A DNA stretch of 18,897 bases, taken from NCBI GenBank assembly GCA_015232865.1, contig JADFYU010000045.1, positions 1 to 18,897 of the forward strand. The letters run 5' to 3'. The notes beneath the pieces were generated by a model that ran no database searches, was not told where the DNA came from, and was given only the letters and a program-made list of their open reading frames with translations. The stretch comes from Magnetococcales bacterium. GTDB taxonomy: Bacteria; Pseudomonadota; Magnetococcia; Magnetococcales; UBA8363. This document shows, one piece after another, positions 15,487-18,897 of this stretch (its first letter is position 1; every line of letters begins with the position of its first letter). The translations under genes and the position numbers were made by a program.

Positions 15487-15554
15487 ACGAACGAAAAGCA
15501 AAAGATCAGCTGACCAACTTCCCTTTGCATTTTTTTCGGGAGGTCGGCATATTT

Positions 15555-15581
15555 GAGCCGGGAGGCTCGTTGTATTTTTTT
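15555..15581 (+). terminator. Possible weak terminator between dapE and the TatD-family gene
   Basis: GAGCC (15555-15559) and GGCTC (15564-15568) pair around GGGA, followed after a few bases by seven T residues (15575-15581). The stem is short and the T-run is offset by six bases, so efficiency is doubtful. It lies 68 bp after dapE and just before the chosen start of the next gene. Confidence 0.35.
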
Positions 15582-15594
15582 GCGGGAACAGATC

Positions 15595-16350
15595 GTGATC
15601 GATACCCACTGTCATTTGGATCATGCCGCATTTTCTCATGACCGCCAGCGGGTATTGGAACGCTGTCGGGAGGTCGGGGTAGAACAGTTGGTCATGCCTG
15701 GCGTCACGCTGGGCGGTTTTCCGGATCTGGTAGCACTGGCCGATTCGACCCGACATGTGGCACTGGGGCTGCACCCCTGTTTTTTACTCAGCCACCCCGC
15801 CAACGCCTTGATTGCGCTGGAGCAGTGGATCAAAGGCAGCCCCTGCATTGCTGTAGGCGAAATAGGACTGGATTTTCGGGCCGATCGCAGTCAACATGAA
15901 CGGCAGAGATCCCTTTTGGCGGCTCAACTGGATTTGGCTGAAAAATATAGACTCCCGGTGATTTTACATGTCATCAAGGCCCACGATCAGACCCTGGCCC
16001 TGCTGCGACAAAAACAGCCCCCGTCGGGGGGAATCGTCCACAGCTTCAACGGCAGCCTACAACAGGCAAATCAGTACATCGAATTGGGATTTGTCTTGGG
16101 ATTCGGCGGGGTTGTGACCCGCGACCGATCCCACAAGATCAAAACAGTGGCCGCCGCCCTGCCCGACTCGGCACTGGTGTTGGAAAGTGATGCACCGGAT
16201 CTGCCCCCAGCCGGACATGAAGACGAACGAAATGAGCCGAGCTATCTGCCGATCGTCGTCCAAACCCTGACCAGACTTCGTCAGGTCTCGGAATCTGAGC
16301 TTATTCGGACAACCGTGGAAAACAGCAAAAAAATTTTAAACATAGCCTAA
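15595..16350 (+). CDS. TatD-family metal-dependent hydrolase (YjjV/YcfH-like)
   Basis: 251 residues with the TatD amidohydrolase pattern: IDTHCHLDH at the very start (His5, His7), VGEIGLDF with Glu89, ILHVIKAHD with His125, VHSFNGS with His149, and LESDAPDLPP with Asp199. Members are metal-dependent deoxyribonucleases or related phosphoesterases in the cytoplasm; the exact substrate of this one is unknown. The GTG at 15595 after GGGAA is chosen because the family normally begins M-x-I-D-x-H. A TTG at 15553 after GGGAGGT would add 14 residues and cannot be ruled out. It is followed 14 bp later by the TcdA-like gene, so they form one unit, possibly with dapE upstream. Confidence 0.92.
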   Translation: MIDTHCHLDHAAFSHDRQRVLERCREVGVEQLVMPGVTLGGFPDLVALADSTRHVALGLHPCFLLSHPANALIALEQWIKGSPCIAVGEIGLDFRADRSQHERQRSLLAAQLDLAEKYRLPVILHVIKAHDQTLALLRQKQPPSGGIVHSFNGSLQQANQYIELGFVLGFGGVVTRDRSHKIKTVAAALPDSALVLESDAPDLPPAGHEDERNEPSYLPIVVQTLTRLRQVSESELIRTTVENSKKILNIA

Positions 16351-16364
16351 AGGAGGAGAGCGCA

Positions 16365-17090
16365 TTGACCCCGAACGGATTTTTGGAGCGCACCCATATT
16401 CTGGTGGGTGATCGTGGACTGGAAAAACTCAGGAACAGCCATATTTTTCTGGCCGGACTCGGTGGTGTCGGCAGTTATTCCGCCGAAGCGCTTTGCCGGG
16501 CCGGAGTCGGTCAACTCACCCTGGTTGACAACGACAAAGTGGCACCAACCAACATCAACCGGCAGCTTCCGGCCACCCACGACACCATCGGCCAGAAAAA
16601 AGTGGCGGTCATGGGCAAGCGTCTGGCGGCCATCAATCCTGACTGTCAACTCAACCTTTATGACCATTTTTTAACCCAGGACAGCATCCCCGACCTGTTG
16701 GATTCGACCCGGCCAGATTGGATCATTGATGCCATTGACAGCCTCAACTGCAAGGTCAACCTGTTGCTCGAAGGGGAGTCCCGATCCATTTCGGTCGCCA
16801 GCAGTATGGGAGCGGGCAGCAAAATAGATCCATCCGCCATTCAAATTGGTGATTTGATGGACTCCAGCATCTGTCCACTGGCCCGTGCCGTTCGCCGCCG
16901 ACTGAATCGGCGGGGTGGTGGTCGAGGAATTTTGGCGGTCTGGTCGACAGAACCCCCACTCCCCCATCTACCGCCGGAACCGACCTCACAAGGTCGCCCG
17001 CGTGCGGTCAACGGTACCATCAGCTATATGCCGGCCCTCTTCGGTTTGACCCTGGCTGGCGAGGTGTTGCGACGGATTTTGACCCAATAA
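16365..17090 (+). CDS. tcdA: tRNA threonylcarbamoyladenosine dehydratase (TcdA/CsdL, ThiF-like)
   Basis: 241 residues of the E1/ThiF/HesA superfamily. GLGGVGS (31-37) is the ATP-binding loop, LVDNDKV holds the ribose-binding aspartate, TNINRQ (62-67) the conserved Arg, and SSMGAGSKIDP (146-156) is characteristic of TcdA, which cyclises t6A in tRNA. WSTEPP and GTISYMPALFGLTLAGEV near the end also match. Length is a little under the roughly 268 residues of the E. coli protein. The start is a TTG at 16365, supported by a very strong Shine-Dalgarno (AGGAGG at 16351-16356) and the N-terminal RTHILVGDRGLEKL. It sits between the TatD-type gene (14 bp) and a transporter gene (5 bp). Confidence 0.92.
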   Translation: MTPNGFLERTHILVGDRGLEKLRNSHIFLAGLGGVGSYSAEALCRAGVGQLTLVDNDKVAPTNINRQLPATHDTIGQKKVAVMGKRLAAINPDCQLNLYDHFLTQDSIPDLLDSTRPDWIIDAIDSLNCKVNLLLEGESRSISVASSMGAGSKIDPSAIQIGDLMDSSICPLARAVRRRLNRRGGGRGILAVWSTEPPLPHLPPEPTSQGRPRAVNGTISYMPALFGLTLAGEVLRRILTQ

Positions 17091-17095
17091 AACGC

Positions 17096-18301
17096 ATGAA
17101 CAAACCCCTTTTGGATCAGAACCGGCCCGGCTATGTCCGTATGATCGGGGCCTGTTTCAAGGACCAGTGGCACAGCAAGTCCTATCGTCTGGTGCTGGCG
17201 GTCTGGCTAGCCCTGACCCTGCTGTGGAATCTGACCGCTCCCGAGCCATTGACCCTCTCCCTGGCCGACGAGCAGACCAGGCATGCCGTTCTGATCGCTC
17301 TCTTCATGGTGTTCGGATCGTTCGTTGCCGGCTCTACATCGGTGGGAGGGGGTGTGGTGGCGTATCCGATCCTGATCGGACTGTTCAGCGTTACGCCGGT
17401 ATTAGCCCGAGATTACAGCCTGGCCATCCAATCCGTCGGCATGACCTTTGCCTCCTATATTATCTACCAAAGCAACCTCGACAACCCAAAAAAAAATCGG
17501 AAACTTCCGGTTGCCCTGCGTATTGGCCTGATCGGGGCCGTCATCGGCACCCTGGTCGGAATCATCGGCATTGAACGCGCACAACTGATGCAATGGCCGG
17601 AGGTCAAAAACCTTTCTCCACAGATCAAGCTGGCTTTTGTCTGCCTGATCACCGGTTTTATCTCAATCCATTATCTCAGGCTTTTTTACAGCGGCCCCCA
17701 CCTGCTGCCTACGACCTTCCGGCCCCAGCAGACGCCACATCTGATCCGTATTTTAATCGGTGCCTTCATCGGCGGGATAATCTCCAGTTTTTTTGGCACC
17801 GGGGCTGATATTTTTCTCTTCACCATTCTGGCTCTCTATTTCAGATTACCGACCAGCCAAGCCACCGCCATCAGCATCATGGTCATGGCCGCTTCAGCCT
17901 TGACGGCCACTCTTACTCTGATTGTTTTTCAGCTGAGCCAGATTTCCTGGCCATCCATCGATGGTGTTTGGAGTCTGGCATCCCAACTTCAGTCTCCCCT
18001 GATCAACTATTGGTGGTGCAGCATCATCGCCGTCACTCTGGGCGCGCCAAGCGGGTCCAGGTTTTTGGATCACCTGACAAAATATCGGGCTGAACAGGCA
18101 GATTCCATTAAAAAAACCATAAGAACAAATGAACTAACTCTATCCAAGCTGTTATATGCCGTCGTCATCGGTGAGCTGCTGTTAACCCTGACGGTACTCT
18201 CCATCAAAGGCTTTCCCGGTGGTCTGGTCGCCCTGTTTTTTTCAACCCTGCTCTTTCTTTTTGCTTTTGCCAGCCTGTTTTATCTGGGCACACGGAAATA
18301 A
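17096..18301 (+). CDS. TauE/SafE-family membrane transporter
   Basis: 401 residues with about eight or nine hydrophobic segments, roughly at 32-48, 64-100, 140-160, 178-200, 220-250, 260-283, 308-325, 346-365 and 370-396. Two Gly-rich half repeats are visible: VFGSFVAGSTSVGGGVVAYP and GAFIGGIISSFFGTGADIFL. This is the signature of the TauE/SafE family of sulfite, sulfonate or small-anion exporters. The substrate is unknown. The ATG at 17096 is five bases after the tcdA stop. The first 30 residues are a soluble N-terminal tail, longer than in many members. Immediately downstream an insertion sequence begins, so any later gene of the operon has been displaced. Confidence 0.9.
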   Translation: MNKPLLDQNRPGYVRMIGACFKDQWHSKSYRLVLAVWLALTLLWNLTAPEPLTLSLADEQTRHAVLIALFMVFGSFVAGSTSVGGGVVAYPILIGLFSVTPVLARDYSLAIQSVGMTFASYIIYQSNLDNPKKNRKLPVALRIGLIGAVIGTLVGIIGIERAQLMQWPEVKNLSPQIKLAFVCLITGFISIHYLRLFYSGPHLLPTTFRPQQTPHLIRILIGAFIGGIISSFFGTGADIFLFTILALYFRLPTSQATAISIMVMAASALTATLTLIVFQLSQISWPSIDGVWSLASQLQSPLINYWWCSIIAVTLGAPSGSRFLDHLTKYRAEQADSIKKTIRTNELTLSKLLYAVVIGELLLTLTVLSIKGFPGGLVALFFSTLLFLFAFASLFYLGTRK

Positions 18302-18323
18302 TGGAGTGTTGTCGCCTTTAACC

Positions 18324-18840
18324 TAGTGCTCTGACTATCGTTAATTGATGTGTTTTGTGGTATTCTCCGAGAAATCAATCCATTTCTCAACGGGATACCA
18401 AAAAAATGAAAAAGTACATCGTAAGCCTGACACAGGATGAGCGAGAAACACTGACCCAGATGATTTCAACCGGGAAAGCAGCAGCGAGAAAACTACTGCA
18501 TGCACGTATTTTGCTGAAAGCAGACGCTGGACCATTCGGTGTTGGTTGGAAAGATACGGCTATAAGTGAGGCTTTAGATGTAGGTACAGCAACGGTTGAG
18601 CGGGTTCGGAAGCGTTTTGTTGAGGAAGGGATGGATGATGCGATAAATCGCCGTGCTCCAAAGCGGGAATATAAACGAAAATTGGATGGAAAGGGAGAGG
18701 CGCACCTTATTGCACTCTCCTGTTCCGAGCCACCTGAAGATCGTAGTCGGTGGACGTTGCAATTATTATCGGATCGCATGGTGGCGTTGGGGCACGTTGA
18801 CAGCCTCGCCAAGGAAACTGTACGACAGACATTAAAAAAA
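18324..18840 (+). mobile_element. IS630-type insertion sequence, left part only
   Basis: The transposase start and its 5' flank indicate an IS630-family element. These elements insert at TA; a TA at 18324-18325 followed by GTGCTCTGACTATCG is a plausible left end, 23 bp after the TauE/SafE stop, but the matching right end is not in the window. A hairpin GAGAAAT (18369-18375) / ATTTCTC (18382-18388) lies just before the transposase. Base composition is more AT-rich than in the genes to the left. The left boundary is inferred. Confidence 0.6.
18406..18840 (+). pseudogene. IS630-family transposase, N-terminal fragment disrupted
   Basis: The frame from ATG 18406 encodes MKKYIVSLTQDERETL, then KAAARKLLHARILLKADAG, a helix-turn-helix region (ISEALDVGTATVERVRKRFV), EAHLIALSCSEPPEDRSRW and KETVRQTLKK. 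This is the DNA-binding N-terminal half of one IS630 transposase group. In that group TLKK is normally followed by NELKPWLK and the DDE catalytic domain. Here, after Lys145 (18838-18840), the frame instead reads into hairpin-forming DNA (LNNHRLKTVG). No part of the catalytic domain is present before the window ends, so the gene is interrupted. Whether its remainder continues beyond the inserted element is not visible. The ATG has only a poor ribosome binding site. Confidence 0.8.
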
Positions 18841-18897
18841 CTAAACAACCACCGTCTAAAGACGGTGGGTTTGAATAACGGACTGAAAGTCCGGATA
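18841..18897. mobile_element. Hairpin-bearing end of an IS200/IS605-type element (partial)
   Basis: Two perfect hairpins occur in 57 bases: CCACCGTC (18849-18856), TAAA loop, GACGGTGG (18861-18868); and CGGACT (18879-18884), GAA loop, AGTCCG (18888-18893). Subterminal hairpins of this form are typical of IS200/IS605-type elements, where the single-strand transposase TnpA recognises them. The element appears inserted into the IS630 transposase at about 18840. Its genes lie outside the window, so family and orientation are inferred from the hairpins alone. Confidence 0.55.

Overview
The window is bacterial chromosome from a motile Gram-negative. A proteobacterium is likely, because it combines flagellins, periplasmic proteins with Sec and Tat signals, an M48/TPR envelope protease and the succinylase route to diaminopimelate (DapC, DapD, DapE). 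The short, repeated flagellins would fit the Magnetococcales or a related alphaproteobacterial-type lineage, but that placement is a guess. No rRNA or tRNA is present. Most DNA is a dense, ordinary housekeeping region. The right edge and the folK-panB gap show mobile-DNA influence.

Layout. (1) 1-3223, minus strand: motility block with a truncated flagellin, a complete flagellin, an orphan third flagellin-type leader, a MotE-like protein and a FliJ-like protein. (2) 3427-4794, plus: exported M48 metalloprotease with TPRs. (3) 4815-10536, minus: a Tat-exported VanY-like carboxypeptidase, folK, a 487-bp gap, then panB-panC-panD and an exported TPR protein (folate and pantothenate synthesis). (4) 10785-15486, plus: a periplasmic M14 zinc peptidase that overlaps dapC, then dapD-dapE (lysine/mDAP synthesis). 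(5) 15595-18301, plus: TatD-family hydrolase, TcdA-like tRNA-modification enzyme, TauE/SafE transporter. (6) 18324-18897: IS630-type element whose transposase is broken by the hairpin-bearing end of what looks like an IS200/IS605-type element.

The most interesting signal is not a protein. The 5' leaders of the two flagellins, and a third copy with no flagellin behind it, share a stem-loop about 70 nt before the start codon. Its five-base-pair stem differs in sequence in all three copies but keeps pairing (GGACC/GGTCC, GGACA/TGTCC, GGGTT/AACCC). Next to it is an invariant ACCUCC that can pair with each Shine-Dalgarno sequence, and a second hairpin conserved in form but not sequence lies between them. 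This pattern suggests a structured RNA regulator of flagellin translation or stability, comparable in concept to FlbT control of flagellin mRNA in Caulobacter.

How the genes may work together: the central part has a peptidoglycan theme. Two exported zinc peptidases face each other across a shared promoter region, and one is translationally linked to the mDAP biosynthesis genes. All functions are read from motifs by eye; no database search was run.
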